Shown: positions 1 to 12,173 of the stretch, piece by piece
Position numbering within the stretch: the stretch's first letter is position 1
Layout: every line of letters starts with the position of its first letter
Source: Candidatus Latescibacterota bacterium
GTDB taxonomy: Bacteria; Krumholzibacteriota; Krumholzibacteriia; G020349025
Reading direction: 5' to 3'
NCBI GenBank assembly: GCA_020349025.1
Contig: CP070763.1
Span: 3,285,451-3,349,450 of the forward strand
Length of the DNA: 64,000 bases
Made by a program: the position numbers and the translations under genes
The notes under the pieces: generated by a model
The model's database searches: none
The model's input: the letters and a program-made list of their open reading frames with translations, nothing else
What the model was told of the DNA's origin: nothing

Positions 1-81
1 ATGGTGCAACTCCGGGGCCCGGGTCAACGGCGGCTCCAGGTGCGGTTCATAGCCAGCACTGCGTCGCGCCCGCCCACCCGT

Positions 82-111
82 TTGACGCCTCGGCGCCGGA
101 CGCCCTACACT
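82..111 (+). promoter_or_regulatory. Sigma70-like promoter of the first lipoprotein gene
   Basis: A TTGACG -35 hexamer (82-87) and a TACACT -10 hexamer (106-111) are separated by 18 bases. The expected transcription start is about 118, some 20 bases before the GTG start at 141. Read from sequence only. Confidence 0.45.
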
Positions 112-140
112 TTGAGTGCCCTCGATTGGAGCCCGACTGC

Positions 141-839
141 GTGTCCTTTCCCAAGCGAATCATCCTCTCCGTTGTCATCGCTCTTCTGCTCCTCGGTTGC
201 GGCGACGATCCGGTGGAGCCGCCGAACGACCCGGATACGATCGAGAGCGAAGCGCAACTGATCGAGGCGCTGGCAAGCGCGTATCGGTCACAGGATCTCC
301 CGCTTTTCGAGTCCTTGTTCGCCAACGATGTCGGCGCCGTGTACTCCTTCACGCGCGTGCAGGGTGACTCGGTGGAGGTTCTATGGGACTCCGACGAGGA
401 AACGAGAATCCACGCCAGGATGTTCGAGCCGCAGGGCATCGCTCCCCCGGAACCACCTCTTGCCGACGCGTTGTGGATCGAGGCGGTCCAGATCACGCTG
501 ACGCGGCTCGAGGATTTCTCGGAACGGCAGGACCTCTATCGAAGTGACAGCAATCCAGAGGGGCTCGATCCGGAGCGCTGGAGAGCCTCGGAGGCACGCT
601 ACACCACAGACGTCGCAATCGCCGCTCGCCGCACCCAATTCAGAGTCGAAGGCGAGTCGGCTCGCTTCCTCGTCATCCGGGACCTGGCGAAAAACGCCGG
701 CGAGACGCAGCGATTTCTCATCCTCGGCTGGGAAGAGGAGTGCAGCTCCTTGGGCGGGAACGAGTGCTGGAGCGAGGTCAAGAGACTTTACCGGTCGACG
801 GAATCGGGACACGACGCCGCACCCGCATCCCCCAGGTGA
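141..839 (+). CDS. Lipoprotein, possibly NTF2/SnoaL-like, unknown function
   Basis: The protein is 232 residues from a GTG start at 141. It begins with a basic, hydrophobic signal ending in the lipobox LLLGC, with the lipidated cysteine at about residue 20, followed by an acidic linker. It is therefore probably an envelope lipoprotein. An upstream TTG at 126 is in frame but would add residues before the signal. The body (from about 35) starts with alternating 'EAQLIEALASAYRSQD' helices that suit an NTF2/SnoaL-like fold, as in many small lipoproteins of related phyla; this is a guess from pattern. Near the C-terminus is WSEVKRLYR, a motif that recurs in two other exported proteins of this window. 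The gene is monocistronic with its own promoter-like site. The function is unknown. Confidence 0.75.
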   Translation: MSFPKRIILSVVIALLLLGCGDDPVEPPNDPDTIESEAQLIEALASAYRSQDLPLFESLFANDVGAVYSFTRVQGDSVEVLWDSDEETRIHARMFEPQGIAPPEPPLADALWIEAVQITLTRLEDFSERQDLYRSDSNPEGLDPERWRASEARYTTDVAIAARRTQFRVEGESARFLVIRDLAKNAGETQRFLILGWEEECSSLGGNECWSEVKRLYRSTESGHDAAPASPR

Positions 840-1187
840 TTCGCACCTCGTCACCGCTCCTCCCAACCGAGTTCTCACTGCACGCATGACGGGTGTCGGA
901 ATCCGTTCCATCCAGTTTCGATCGTCGCGCTCCTTTGTTGTCACGCACCTCGTGCTTCGCAATTACGATGCGTGTGCGGCGGAGTCTGCGCCCAAGTCGT
1001 GAAGCAAGGACATTCCTTGTCGTCGGCGTCGACTGGCTGTAGTCTCTAGTAGATTCTTCAACATTTCGTGTCGAGACGACGGGGCAGAGTCGCATCCATC
1101 CGACCCGAGGCCAGATCGGAAGTCGATCTCGGAAACGATCGGAACCCGGATTCCCGGAGCGTCGTCTCAGTCGAGGGGGAATACTTC
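840..1187. other. Intergenic region, possible leader of the next gene
   Basis: No convincing coding frame was seen. A small perfect hairpin (CAAGGA, 3-base loop, TCCTTG) lies at about 1006-1020. A weak promoter-like pair, TTGTCG (1017-1022) and TAGTCT (1040-1045) with a 17-base spacer, would give a leader of about 135 bases for the gene starting at 1188. A ribosome-binding site GAGGGGGA lies at 1173-1180. Confidence 0.35.
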
Positions 1188-3098
1188 ATGAGGGCAATCT
1201 TCAAGCTTTGCGTCGTGATGCTGCTCGTGACACCGATCGCGGTTTTCGCGCAGTCCGATCCCACGAACTTCCCGCTCACACCGATCTGTGACGTGAAGGT
1301 GGACGAGGATGGTGACTGCATCACGGATGCGATTGACGACACCGTATGCGTTCGCGGCCTCGTTCTGGCCTGGAAGCAGTTCGGCACCCGCGGTCCCGGC
1401 GCGATCTACGACCCCGAGAGCGGATGCTGCCTCAGCATCTTCGACATCACCAGCGCTCCGGATCTGCAGACTGGCCAGTTTGTCGAAGTCTGCGGTTGGG
1501 TGGGGAACTTCGCCGGCCTCGCAGAGATCACCGACAAACGGGGCAGCGGTGATGAGGACCCGGTCGTGACGGTCCTGGACTCGGTCCCGGCTCCGGTTCC
1601 CTGCACGCCGGTCAACGGTGAGGATCTGCAAGACTTCAATCCTCTGGCCGAGGAACTGGAAAGCCACCTGGTGGAAGTGTGCGGCCAGTTCGTCGACAGT
1701 GGCATCTTCGATATCACCGGCTCGGGAAACAACTACGACTTCGTTGCCGCCGATGGCAACACGATCGAGATCCGAGTCGACCGAGATACGGACATCGACG
1801 GCTCGCCGATTCCCGTCGGCAACGTCACCGTGAAAGGCGTCTTGGGCCAGTTCAACGGCTTCTCGGACGAGTGCGTCGGCTATCAGGTTCTGCCGCGCTC
1901 GTTCGACGACTTCCTGCCGCCGACGTGCGAGGTAGAGCTCGACCTGAAGCCGACGTCGTGCCCGAACCCGCTCAACCCGCGTTCGAACGGGGTGTACCCG
2001 GCCGCCATCCTCGGCTCGGAACTGCTGGACGTCACAACGATCGACGTCTCGACTCTCGAGCTCGCCGGTGTAGCGCCGATCCGCACCCACGTCCATGACG
2101 CGAGCGGTCCGTGGATGCCTCCCAACCTGCTGATGAATGCAGGCTTCGAGTCTCCCGACGCCTCGGGGGGCGACGTGTACGGCACGGCCGACTGGTTCGG
2201 CTTCAACGACCACTTCACGACGGCTGTGGTGTCGCGCTCCGGAAGCCAGGCTCTGAAGATCTTTGGACCGTTCTTCCCCGGCGGCGGTGCCGGCGCGGGC
2301 CAGAACGTGGGCGCTGCCAGTGAGGGTGACGTGTTCAGGGCCAGTGCCTGGGCTCTGAACTGGAGCGGCGATCCGATCGATCCCAGCAACTTTGCGGTCG
2401 TGAAGATCGAGTTCCTCGACGCGGGCAACGCCGTCATCGGCTTCGCCGAGAGCCCGCAGATCACGTCCGCCTTGCCGCTCGATACCTGGACGGAATTCAG
2501 CGTCGAGGCCACAGCACCGATGGGCACGGCGTCCGTGCAGCTCATTCTGGTCCACGTACAGCTGGAACCGATCACCGGCGGCTCCGTGTTCTTCGATGAT
2601 GCCTACATGGCGCTGATGATGGACAAGCCGGAGTGTGCGTGCATCGAGGCGGGCCCGGATGGCTTCGACGACCTGACGTTGAAGTTCCGGAACCAGGATC
2701 TGGTTGCAGCACTCGGCCCCCTTTCGGGCGGCGACGAGATCCCGCTGACGATCACCGGCAGGTACCTGGATGGAACGGCCTTCTCCGGTACCGACTGCGT
2801 CATCGTACGCTACAACGGCGGGGTTCCGGGAGATCGAGGAGATTTCAGCTTCGCGATCTCGCGTGATGGCTTGCAGAAGACCGCACAGATCGCGTACACG
2901 CTGCCGCAGGACACACACGTCACGCTCGGCGTGTACAACGTGGCCGGCCGGCTCGTCGATCGTATCGTCAGCGGTCCGCAAAGCGCGGGGAGCTACGATC
3001 TGGTCTGGAGCACGACCGGGCATGCGAGTGGCTTGTATCTCTTCAAGCTGGAGACGCGTGACTTCGTCGAGACACGCAAGGTTATGCTTCTGAACTAG
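1188..3098 (+). CDS. Large secreted multidomain protein: OB-like region, DIKPTSC-type domain with nested carbohydrate-binding-like module, FlgD-like C-terminus
   Basis: The protein has 636 residues. The ATG at 1188 follows GAGGGGGA and opens a signal peptide ending VFA-QS (about 1-21). Residues about 25-237 resemble beta-rich OB/YhcR-type extracellular domains ('QTGQFVEVCGWVGN'). From about 247 comes the secreted domain with KPTSCPNPLNPRS, AAILGS and LDVTTIDV blocks. Its second half (DGFDDLTLKF, TGRYLDGTAF) appears only after about residue 490. The intervening segment, about 313-480, starts NLLMNAGFESPD and looks like a CBM4/9-type module. Residues about 557-636 are a FlgD-like domain of the kind fused to C-termini of exported FCB proteins. 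It is likely surface-exposed or exported and followed by a strong terminator. No enzyme motif was found. Confidence 0.85.
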   Translation: MRAIFKLCVVMLLVTPIAVFAQSDPTNFPLTPICDVKVDEDGDCITDAIDDTVCVRGLVLAWKQFGTRGPGAIYDPESGCCLSIFDITSAPDLQTGQFVEVCGWVGNFAGLAEITDKRGSGDEDPVVTVLDSVPAPVPCTPVNGEDLQDFNPLAEELESHLVEVCGQFVDSGIFDITGSGNNYDFVAADGNTIEIRVDRDTDIDGSPIPVGNVTVKGVLGQFNGFSDECVGYQVLPRSFDDFLPPTCEVELDLKPTSCPNPLNPRSNGVYPAAILGSELLDVTTIDVSTLELAGVAPIRTHVHDASGPWMPPNLLMNAGFESPDASGGDVYGTADWFGFNDHFTTAVVSRSGSQALKIFGPFFPGGGAGAGQNVGAASEGDVFRASAWALNWSGDPIDPSNFAVVKIEFLDAGNAVIGFAESPQITSALPLDTWTEFSVEATAPMGTASVQLILVHVQLEPITGGSVFFDDAYMALMMDKPECACIEAGPDGFDDLTLKFRNQDLVAALGPLSGGDEIPLTITGRYLDGTAFSGTDCVIVRYNGGVPGDRGDFSFAISRDGLQKTAQIAYTLPQDTHVTLGVYNVAGRLVDRIVSGPQSAGSYDLVWSTTGHASGLYLFKLETRDFVETRKVMLLN

Positions 3099-3121
3099 AC
3101 CGCGCATCGGCGCGACGCTCG

Positions 3122-3164
3122 AGCCCGGCTGCCGGACCACCACAGGTCCGGCGCCGGGCTTCTT
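3122..3164 (+). terminator. Rho-independent terminator
   Basis: A long GC-rich hairpin has stem arms GCCCGGC/GCCGGGC at the base and GCCGGACC/GGTCCGGC above, with a loop of about 6 bases. It is followed by TTCTTC and lies 24 bases after the stop of the large secreted protein gene. Confidence 0.8.
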
Positions 3165-3228
3165 CGATCACAGCTGTTGATTCCGCGGCATGCGCTCGGG
3201 ACAGCGGGCGCTCGCACGCCCGTGAGGG

Positions 3229-3573
3229 TCAGAGCTCCTGGAGACGCTTCAGCGCCTCTTCCTGGCTGTCGTACATCTGAATCACAGAGCCGAAGCAACG
3301 CGAGATGACCAGCTTGAGACGGGGGCGGGGAGCACAGAGGATGAAATGACCTTGGCGTTCGCGGACAGCCGTCTGCGTTTTCACCAGAACACCGAGCGCC
3401 ATGCTGCTCATGATTCGTGCCTCGGCCAGGTTCAACAACGTCTTCCGCTGACCTTCCTGCACGATGAGCCTCGTCAGGGCGGAATCGAGCTCGTCGGTCT
3501 CACCGCCGCCAACGAATTGGCCGCCGGCGGTCACCACGGCCACATCCCCGACGTGCTCGATCTGGACGCCCAA
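3229..3573 (-). CDS. STAS-domain protein (anti-sigma factor antagonist family)
   Basis: The 114-residue single STAS domain has the SpoIIAA/RsbV length. It reads VGDVAVVTAGGQFVGG, then LLNLAEARIMSSMALGVLV, where the family has its phospho-acceptor serine before a Gly/Ala-Leu helix; here Ser-Ser-Met fits that place. The chosen TTG at 3573 lies just after GGGAGGAG. An open frame continues to 3705 but adds basic residues without homology. Such proteins bind anti-sigma or partner-switching kinases and are dephosphorylated by PP2C-type phosphatases. No kinase is next to it. An FHA-GAF-PP2C phosphatase lies near 60 kb, but any link between the two is inference. Confidence 0.8.
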   Translation of the reverse strand: MGVQIEHVGDVAVVTAGGQFVGGGETDELDSALTRLIVQEGQRKTLLNLAEARIMSSMALGVLVKTQTAVRERQGHFILCAPRPRLKLVISRCFGSVIQMYDSQEEALKRLQEL

Positions 3574-3711
3574 GGCTCCTCCCGCGCCGCGGCGCTCGTC
3601 GCGGCTTCTCCAATGATCGTATACCGCACGCCTCGAAGGGAGTCCAGATCGACGTGGCGCGCACGGCCGTGGTCGCCAAAGCACAAACCGCCCAGAACGC
3701 CGCACAAAGAG

Positions 3712-3743
3712 AAAAGCCCGCTCACGAATGGGCGGGCCTTTTT
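3712..3743 (-). terminator. Rho-independent terminator (probably bidirectional)
   Basis: Stem GCCCGC (3716-3721) pairs with GCGGGC (3732-3737) across a 10-base loop. A-rich and T-rich flanks lie on both sides, so it could work on both strands. It lies 25 bases downstream of the RRM gene stop on the minus strand. Confidence 0.8.
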
Positions 3744-3768
3744 CTTCACTGGGATGACGGTCTCGAGC

Positions 3769-4050
3769 CTACCAACGCTCCCTGCGGCCGCCGCCGCCAC
3801 CACCACGCCGCCGATCCTGTGCTTCGTTGACGTTGAGTGGCCGTCCACCCATGTCCTGCCCATTCAGAGCTTCCATCGCAGCTTGGGCCCCGGCGTCATC
3901 CATCTCGACGAATCCGAAACCCCGAGGACGTCCCGTCTCGCGATCGTTGATGAGTGCCACCGAGTGTACGGTTCCGTGCTTCTCGAACAACTCCGCCACC
4001 GAATCTTCTGTGGCGCTGAATGGCAGATTGCCAACGTACAGCTTCTTCAC
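3769..4050 (-). CDS. RRM-domain RNA-binding protein
   Basis: The protein is 93 residues from a GTG start at 4050, preceded by CAGGAG. It is a single RNA recognition motif with RNP2 (LYVGNLPF, about residues 4-11) and RNP1 (RGFGFVEM, about 42-49), followed by a Gly/Arg tail (RRRGGGGGGRRERW). This is the layout of the small cold-inducible Rbp proteins of cyanobacteria and many other bacteria, which bind single-stranded RNA and probably act as RNA chaperones. The frame is open to 4326, but the upstream part has no RRM similarity. It has its own long upstream region and a strong terminator, so it is a single-gene unit. Confidence 0.92.
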   Translation of the reverse strand: MKKLYVGNLPFSATEDSVAELFEKHGTVHSVALINDRETGRPRGFGFVEMDDAGAQAAMEALNGQDMGGRPLNVNEAQDRRRGGGGGGRRERW

Positions 4051-4368
4051 TTTGACTTCTCTCCTGAAACCGGCCCGGCCGGTCGGTCGAAAGCGCTCAC
4101 AAGCCGCCGGCCCGTCCGGGAAGGCTTCGACGCTTTGGTCACAATCCCCGCAGCAGTTGACACGCACACTCGATCGACGTGGGATCTTCTTGTGGCCGCC
4201 ACATGCGGGGCCACAGACTACCGCGTTTGGCGGCTCATTGTCAGCACTCAAATCTCGCCGCTCGTGGCGCCACCGACTTCGAGCGCTGTCTGGGCGGGAC
4301 GGCGTAATCGATTGATATGATACCATTTCGATTCAGCGGGGACGTCGAATCGGTCTCAGGGGTTCTCA
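4051..4368. other. Intergenic region between divergent genes
   Basis: It separates the minus-strand RRM gene from the plus-strand esterase/TPR gene. A TATGAT -10-like hexamer on the plus strand at 4316-4321 could serve the latter, but no good -35 was seen. The length would suit a cold-shock-type leader for the RRM gene, but no specific structure was identified. Confidence 0.3.
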
Positions 4369-5673
4369 ATGCTTCTCAGTGCATCCGCACCGCGTCTGCT
4401 CCTGGCGGCGGGACTCCTCGCCAGCGTCCCCCGAGAGGCGGCAACAGAGGCGTTGCCCACCGGACAATTCGTCGAAGGGATCACCTGCCGGAGCGACACG
4501 ACCCAGACCTACACGCTCTATCTTCCCTCCAGCTACCAACCGGAACGCGAGTGGCCCGCGCTTCTCGTTTTCGACCCACGGGGACGCTCACTCCGCGCCG
4601 CGACGCTCTTTCGTGACGCGGCGGAGAGCTACGGGTGGATCGTGGTGAGCTCGAACGACACGCGCAGCGATGGTCCCTGCGAGCCGAACGCACGGGCCCT
4701 GCGTGCATTGTGGCCCGAGGTGCACGAACGCTACGCGGTCGATGCCGAGCGCATCTACGCTGCCGGCTTCTCGGGCGGCGTGCTGGTCGCCTGGGACCTC
4801 GCCCAGTTCGCCAAGCCGCCGAGCCTGGCGGGGATCATCGGTGCTGGCGGACGTCCCGCGCCCGAGATCCCGGTCGAAACGATCGCGTTCGCCCATTTCG
4901 GAACGGCGGGACATCTCGACTTCAACGACGCGGCCATGAAGGAGCTCGACGCGATCGTGGAGAAACGCGCGGCGCCGCGAGCCCGACGCGAAGCTCCTCG
5001 AGGCGTTCTTCCGCAGCAGCCTCAAGCGGACCGTTGCCCTGGAGGCGGCGGGAGAGAAGCTCGATGCGCTGCGCTGCTACGAGACGATCGAGCAGGCCTG
5101 GGGCGGCCTCATGGAGATCGCTCCCGTGCCGGAGAGACTCTCCGCGCTGCGTGACGACGCAAGCGTGCGCAGGCAGCGACAAGAGGAGCGCCGGGCGGAA
5201 CGCTTCGAGACCGAGACGATGGAGCAGCTTCTGCAGCCGCTGCGCGAGCTCGAGGAGGGACGACCTGCAGGCTCGTGGCAGCAGTATGTCGAGGAGTTGG
5301 GGATTCCTGACCTGCAGAAGCGCAGCGCTGCAGGCGGTGACGCCGGTCACGCGGCGCAGCGTGTCCTCGAGTGGATCTTCGCTCGCACGTCGTTCTACAT
5401 GATGCGGCAACACTTCGCGCTCGAGCGCTTCGCCGCGGCCGCAACCGTCTTGAGGATCGCCGCCGAGATCCGTCCCGAGGCAGCGCGCGTCTGGTACGAC
5501 CTGGCGTGTGCGCGTGCCAGAAGCGGAGAGGAGCGGGCGCCGTCGAGGCGCTCGTTCGCGCCATCGACAGCGGCTTCGACGATCTCGCCGGCCTCGAGGA
5601 CGATCCCGACCTCGACGCAATTCGCTCGGCACCTGGCTACGAGAAGGCGCTGGCGCGCCTGCGCTCGCCCTGA
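4369..5673 (+). pseudogene. Secreted alpha/beta-hydrolase (PHB-depolymerase-like) with C-terminal TPR domain, broken by two frameshifts
   Basis: The reading starts at ATG 4369 (AGGGG upstream, signal peptide LLLAAGLLASVP). It gives an esterase/dienelactone-hydrolase-like domain: YTLYLPSSYQ, PALLVFDPRG, a nucleophile elbow-like GFSGGVLVAWDL, and a late AHFGTAGHLDF segment. Near 4970-4982 homology moves by one base into the next frame (PDAKLLEAFF...CYETIEQAWGG), then runs to about 5535 as TPR helices. There it moves back (GAVEALVRAIDSGF...PGYEKALARLRSP) to a stop at 5671-5673; this last part looks like the TPR end-of-group motif. The two shifts are in opposite directions and both fall in GC-rich runs. 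Either the gene is decaying or the assembly has two indel errors. Confidence 0.75.
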
Positions 5674-5827
5674 GACTTCCCACCATCAAGAAGCCGCGGA
5701 TCGATCAACCCCTTCGGTCCTCTGAAGGCCATGCGTTTCGGTTGACCCATGCTCGCCGTCAATTGAGAATCGGACCGGGCGCATTTCCGATGCGTGTGCT
5801 CTGAATGCACCCAGGCTGGAGGAAACC

Positions 5828-6658
5828 ATGCAGGAGGAGCCCGCGAGCGCGGCGTCCCGGTCGGCCGCGCTTCGCCGCCTGGCGCTGCTCTCGTTGGCGT
5901 TGGGCGCGTTCGGGTGTGGCCCCTCGGTCAAGGGCCTGCGCCACGACCCGAGCTTCGACTACGCAAGCATGAGCGCCGACCAGATCGGTGTGGGCGGCGT
6001 CACGTCGCTCGTGCATGAAACGGACGACGTGGATGCCCTGCGCAGTCAACTTGCGAGCATGCTGCGGTTGCAGATGCTCGATGCGCAGGGTGCGGTCGAA
6101 GTGACCCCGACCGGCGTCTTCCGCAGCACTCTCGGGGGTGACGCGTACGGCGCACTCCTGGACGAGTACCGCCTCAACGGACAGATCGACCGAGCGACGC
6201 TCGCAGTCTGGGACTCCAGCTTCGGCGGCGCCTGCCGATACGTCGTCTTCGCGCGCATCGAAGACGACATCGTCAAGGAGAGCAGCAGTAGCGGTGAAGA
6301 GCACGACGCGGGAGTCCAGTACGCCGTCACCAAGCTCAGCACGACGCGCACGCTGACCGTCGCCTTCTCCATCTACGACCTCCACATGACGAAGTCGGTG
6401 TGGAGCGCGCACCTCACCGACGGTCGCGCGAACACGAACAAGTATCGCGGCGCCCCGGTTCCGACCTCGAAAGAGGCGAGCGGCGACAAGAAGGAGAAGA
6501 AGGAGGAGAAGAGCACGGTCGAGGAGATCGTCGTGGCCGTCGTCGAGATGCTGACCGCAGAGGAGATGGTGTATCCGGAACCACCGACGTTGACCGAGGT
6601 GGCGGAGCGCGTGTTCCGTGGATTCGCCAAGAACCTGCCCGAAGCGCCGAAGAAGTAG
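5828..6658 (+). CDS. Putative lipoprotein, unknown function
   Basis: The protein is 276 residues with GGAGG just before the ATG at 5828. A signal segment ALLSLALGAFGC puts the lipidated cysteine at about residue 30. The body lists short beta/helix elements (ATLAVWDSS, CRYVVFARIEDD, LTVAFSIYDLHMTKSVWSAHL), reminiscent of lipoproteins that probe envelope assembly (CsgG/LpoB-like). That comparison is by pattern only. A Lys/Glu-rich low-complexity stretch sits at about 215-232. The next gene, 54 bases downstream on the same strand, is also a lipoprotein, so they may form an operon. The family was not recognised. Confidence 0.7.
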   Translation: MQEEPASAASRSAALRRLALLSLALGAFGCGPSVKGLRHDPSFDYASMSADQIGVGGVTSLVHETDDVDALRSQLASMLRLQMLDAQGAVEVTPTGVFRSTLGGDAYGALLDEYRLNGQIDRATLAVWDSSFGGACRYVVFARIEDDIVKESSSSGEEHDAGVQYAVTKLSTTRTLTVAFSIYDLHMTKSVWSAHLTDGRANTNKYRGAPVPTSKEASGDKKEKKEEKSTVEEIVVAVVEMLTAEEMVYPEPPTLTEVAERVFRGFAKNLPEAPKK

Positions 6659-6712
6659 CTGCGACGCCACGATCCAGGAGCATCCTGCGGGACCCCCGGG
6701 GGGGGTGAATCG

Positions 6713-7294
6713 ATGCAATTGGAAACGGGTCGGCTGCGGCTTGTAGTGGTCGCGGCCCTGGTTGCCCTCCCCACCTGCTCGGGCGAGGAAGAAGAGCCCG
6801 CGCCGGAGGTTCTTCTCGCGCCCGGCATCGCGCTGCAGTGTCCCGCAGGTTGGAGCCTGCATGCTGCCGAGGCGGGTGGCTACGAGGTGGAGCGGCCCGC
6901 CCCTCATCGCATCGAGAAGATCAATGCGATGCTGCTGCCAGGCACGGAGCTCGTCGCGCAAGCCGGTGCGCCCGTGCGGCAGGAAACCGGGAAGATGGTG
7001 GCCACGCGCTACCGCGAGTCGGTGCTTGCGAACAGCAAGCTGCCCGCTCTCTACAAGTCGTTCTTCGAAGGCTACGAGTTCTACGATTTCAAGATTCTGA
7101 CTCACGCTTCGAAGACGTGGGGCGTGTACACACAGAGGCGAATTGGCCGGAAGACGCAGTTCTGGACCAACCTGTTCACCTGGCACGGGGAGAACTTGAT
7201 CGTGGTGGCGGCGCAGTACGACGGCAACGACGTCGGGCAGGGCGTCGGCCCCGAGGCGTGGCCCGAGTACCTGTCGCTCTTCGTGTGGCGGTAG
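6713..7294 (+). CDS. Putative lipoprotein, unknown function
   Basis: The protein is 193 residues. The ATG at 6713 follows a G-rich Shine-Dalgarno (GGGGGGG, 7-base gap). A signal segment VVVAALVALPTC ends in a lipobox-like LPTC at about residue 22, then an acidic EEEEPAPE linker. Residues 35-193 form an alpha/beta domain beginning IALQCPAGWSLHAAEAGG. The opening 'P-x-GW' and the repeated 'Y/F-x-x-K' pattern resemble the two half-domains of the lipoprotein at 26.2 kb (LPEGWRQLPGEG; PPGWEERPGNG). They may be distant relatives. The function is unknown. Confidence 0.7.
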   Translation: MQLETGRLRLVVVAALVALPTCSGEEEEPAPEVLLAPGIALQCPAGWSLHAAEAGGYEVERPAPHRIEKINAMLLPGTELVAQAGAPVRQETGKMVATRYRESVLANSKLPALYKSFFEGYEFYDFKILTHASKTWGVYTQRRIGRKTQFWTNLFTWHGENLIVVAAQYDGNDVGQGVGPEAWPEYLSLFVWR

Positions 7295-7328
7295 CCGCGC
7301 CGCTCGAAGAGGCGATCCTGCTGCCGAT

Positions 7329-7421
7329 TCAGGAGCCGCGGATGTCGAGAATCAGGAGCAGCAGGATGATTGCGATGAGTCCCAGCACGATGAGCAGCTC
7401 GACCATGCCAAGCCCCCACAT
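7329..7421 (-). CDS. Possible 30-residue single-pass membrane protein
   Basis: A short frame reads MWGLGMVELLIVLG, continues as one strongly hydrophobic helix and ends DIRGS. The start resembles the G-x-x-ELLIVL opening of TatA-type proteins, but the amphipathic helix of TatA is missing. It lies in the 288-base gap between the converging lipoprotein and dnaE2 genes, downstream of dnaE2 on its strand. No clear ribosome-binding site is visible. It may be chance. Confidence 0.3.
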   Translation of the reverse strand: MWGLGMVELLIVLGLIAIILLLLILDIRGS

Positions 7422-7582
7422 GCTCAGGGCCCGCCGGCGCCTCGAGGCAACGGCAGATCGCCCCGGCTAGAAAGAACTCTGCACCCCAACATCGGCAGGA
7501 GCGCGACGACGCCTCCGCGCGCCCGCCCGCCCCTGGCCCCAAGAAGCTAGGTGCGCGGGCGTGCGCTCGTCAAGCGATCGCA

Positions 7583-10675
<3,093 letters not shown>

Positions 10676-10691
10676 GATCTGCGTCTCGTGA

Positions 10692-12173
10692 TCACTCCAC
10701 TTCGCCGTGCAGGAACCAGCGGCGGCGGCGGCGGTCGTCGTAGATCCAGAGGAGCCGACCGCTGCGCGTGCGCACGAAGTAGTAGGCGCGCTCCAGCGCG
10801 CGCATCCACCAACCGCCCGCGACAACGTGCGGCCCCGTGATCTCATCGACCGGGCCTTCCCGCGGCCCCATGACGAGCCAGCCATCCGGCTCGTGTCGTG
10901 GCCGCGCCGGCAGCTCGAGCGGCTTCGGACGAATGCGTCGGACGAGAGGGGGCACGATGACGGCGCGTGGCCGTGCGGCCTCGAGCTTCGGGAGCGGCTC
11001 CCAGCTGAAGCGCGCCTCGGGGAGATGCCCCTCGCGTCGCCTGGCGCGCATCACCGCAGCGTCGCCGAGCTCGGCACGCACACGCGCCAAGGCCCGGTTC
11101 GCGGCGCGCAGATCGCGACGCCGCTGCGCGAACAGCGTCAGCTGCTCATGCTTCGCTCGGGCCGGAGTGATCTCGACCTCGATTTCTTCCACGCCCGATT
11201 CGAGGCGTCGCGACTCGAGTCGGAGCCGCACGAGCCTGAGGATCTGCGCCAGGTCGCGCGTCCCATCCGCGGGCCGGAGTGCGTGCTCTGCGTGCGTCCG
11301 ATCTTCGAAACGCAGTCGCAGCTGCAGCCCCGCCAAAACCGCGTCACCCTGTTGCAGCGTGTCGAGGAGAGGCCGCAGGAGCTGCTCGATCACGAGCAGG
11401 AGGCGCGGCACCTGCGCCTCCGGGTAGTCGAGCAGAAGAGAACTCCGCAGCGGCTCTTCGGGCGCTTCCCCTTGGACCGGAGACCAGAGATCTCCGCGGA
11501 GCTTGCGGTGCAGCGCGTGCGCCTCGGCTCCGAAGCGCTCCAGAACACCGTTCGCGGGCAGCTCGATGAAATCGCCGAGCGTGACGATCCCGAGCCGCGC
11601 TAGCGCATCGCGCAGGCTGGGATCGACACCCAACCTCTCGAGCGCGACCTCGCGGACGTGCTGCGTCTCCTCGGCAGCGTTGGTGAAGACGCGAATGCCG
11701 TTGCCGGAACGCGCCGCCGCGTAGGTCCCCCAACGTGAGAAGCCGACGACGACACGCGAAGCGAAGCCGTGCCGGTCGAGGAGCCAGGAGATTCGAGCAG
11801 CCCAGGCCTCGAAGGAGGGGAAGAGTCGCATGATCCCGCGCGCCTGCAACCAGAACACACCCGGCCTGTCACGCGAAGCCTCGACGTCGGGTGTGAAGGA
11901 GCCGAGGTGCTGCGCGATGGCATCGACCTCACGCTCGATTTCCCCCTCCGACACCACACCGGCACGCAAATCACCCACGAGCGAGAGCGCCACGGCATAG
12001 CGCATTCCGGGCAGGACGCGTGAGCTGCGTGCGCGCTCGTTGACCCACAGGATCACGCCCTGCGGTTTGTCGCGATCGACCACGGCGACCGGGAGCGGGC
12101 GCCATTCCTCGTGCCGGCGCAGCAGGAGCTGCAACGGCAGCTCCGGGAGATCAACACAAGCCGTCCGGCCCAT
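10692..12173 (-). CDS. imuB: ImuB, inactive Y-family polymerase adaptor for DnaE2
   Basis: The protein is 493 residues from ATG 12173, preceded by GGAGG with a 7-base gap, and overlaps the end of imuA by 23 bases. It has a Y-family fold ([13 protein letters not shown], a helix-hairpin-helix at about 225-245), but the acidic residues are not kept. The second block, normally an aspartate before Ser-Gly, reads [12 protein letters not shown]. This is the known ImuB signature of a polymerase that lost activity and recruits DnaE2 and the beta clamp. The C-terminal [17 protein letters not shown] and [10 protein letters not shown] are typical of ImuB. Confidence 0.95.
   Translation of the reverse strand: MGRTACVDLPELPLQLLLRRHEEWRPLPVAVVDRDKPQGVILWVNERARSSRVLPGMRYAVALSLVGDLRAGVVSEGEIEREVDAIAQHLGSFTPDVEASRDRPGVFWLQARGIMRLFPSFEAWAARISWLLDRHGFASRVVVGFSRWGTYAAARSGNGIRVFTNAAEETQHVREVALERLGVDPSLRDALARLGIVTLGDFIELPANGVLERFGAEAHALHRKLRGDLWSPVQGEAPEEPLRSSLLLDYPEAQVPRLLLVIEQLLRPLLDTLQQGDAVLAGLQLRLRFEDRTHAEHALRPADGTRDLAQILRLVRLRLESRRLESGVEEIEVEITPARAKHEQLTLFAQRRRDLRAANRALARVRAELGDAAVMRARRREGHLPEARFSWEPLPKLEAARPRAVIVPPLVRRIRPKPLELPARPRHEPDGWLVMGPREGPVDEITGPHVVAGGWWMRALERAYYFVRTRSGRLLWIYDDRRRRRWFLHGEVE

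Noticed and set aside
1167..3143. A very long antisense open frame opposite the large secreted protein gene
   Set aside because: The sense strand has a signal peptide, ribosome-binding site and recognisable domains. Long antisense frames are expected at this GC content, and the product has Arg/Val-rich random composition.
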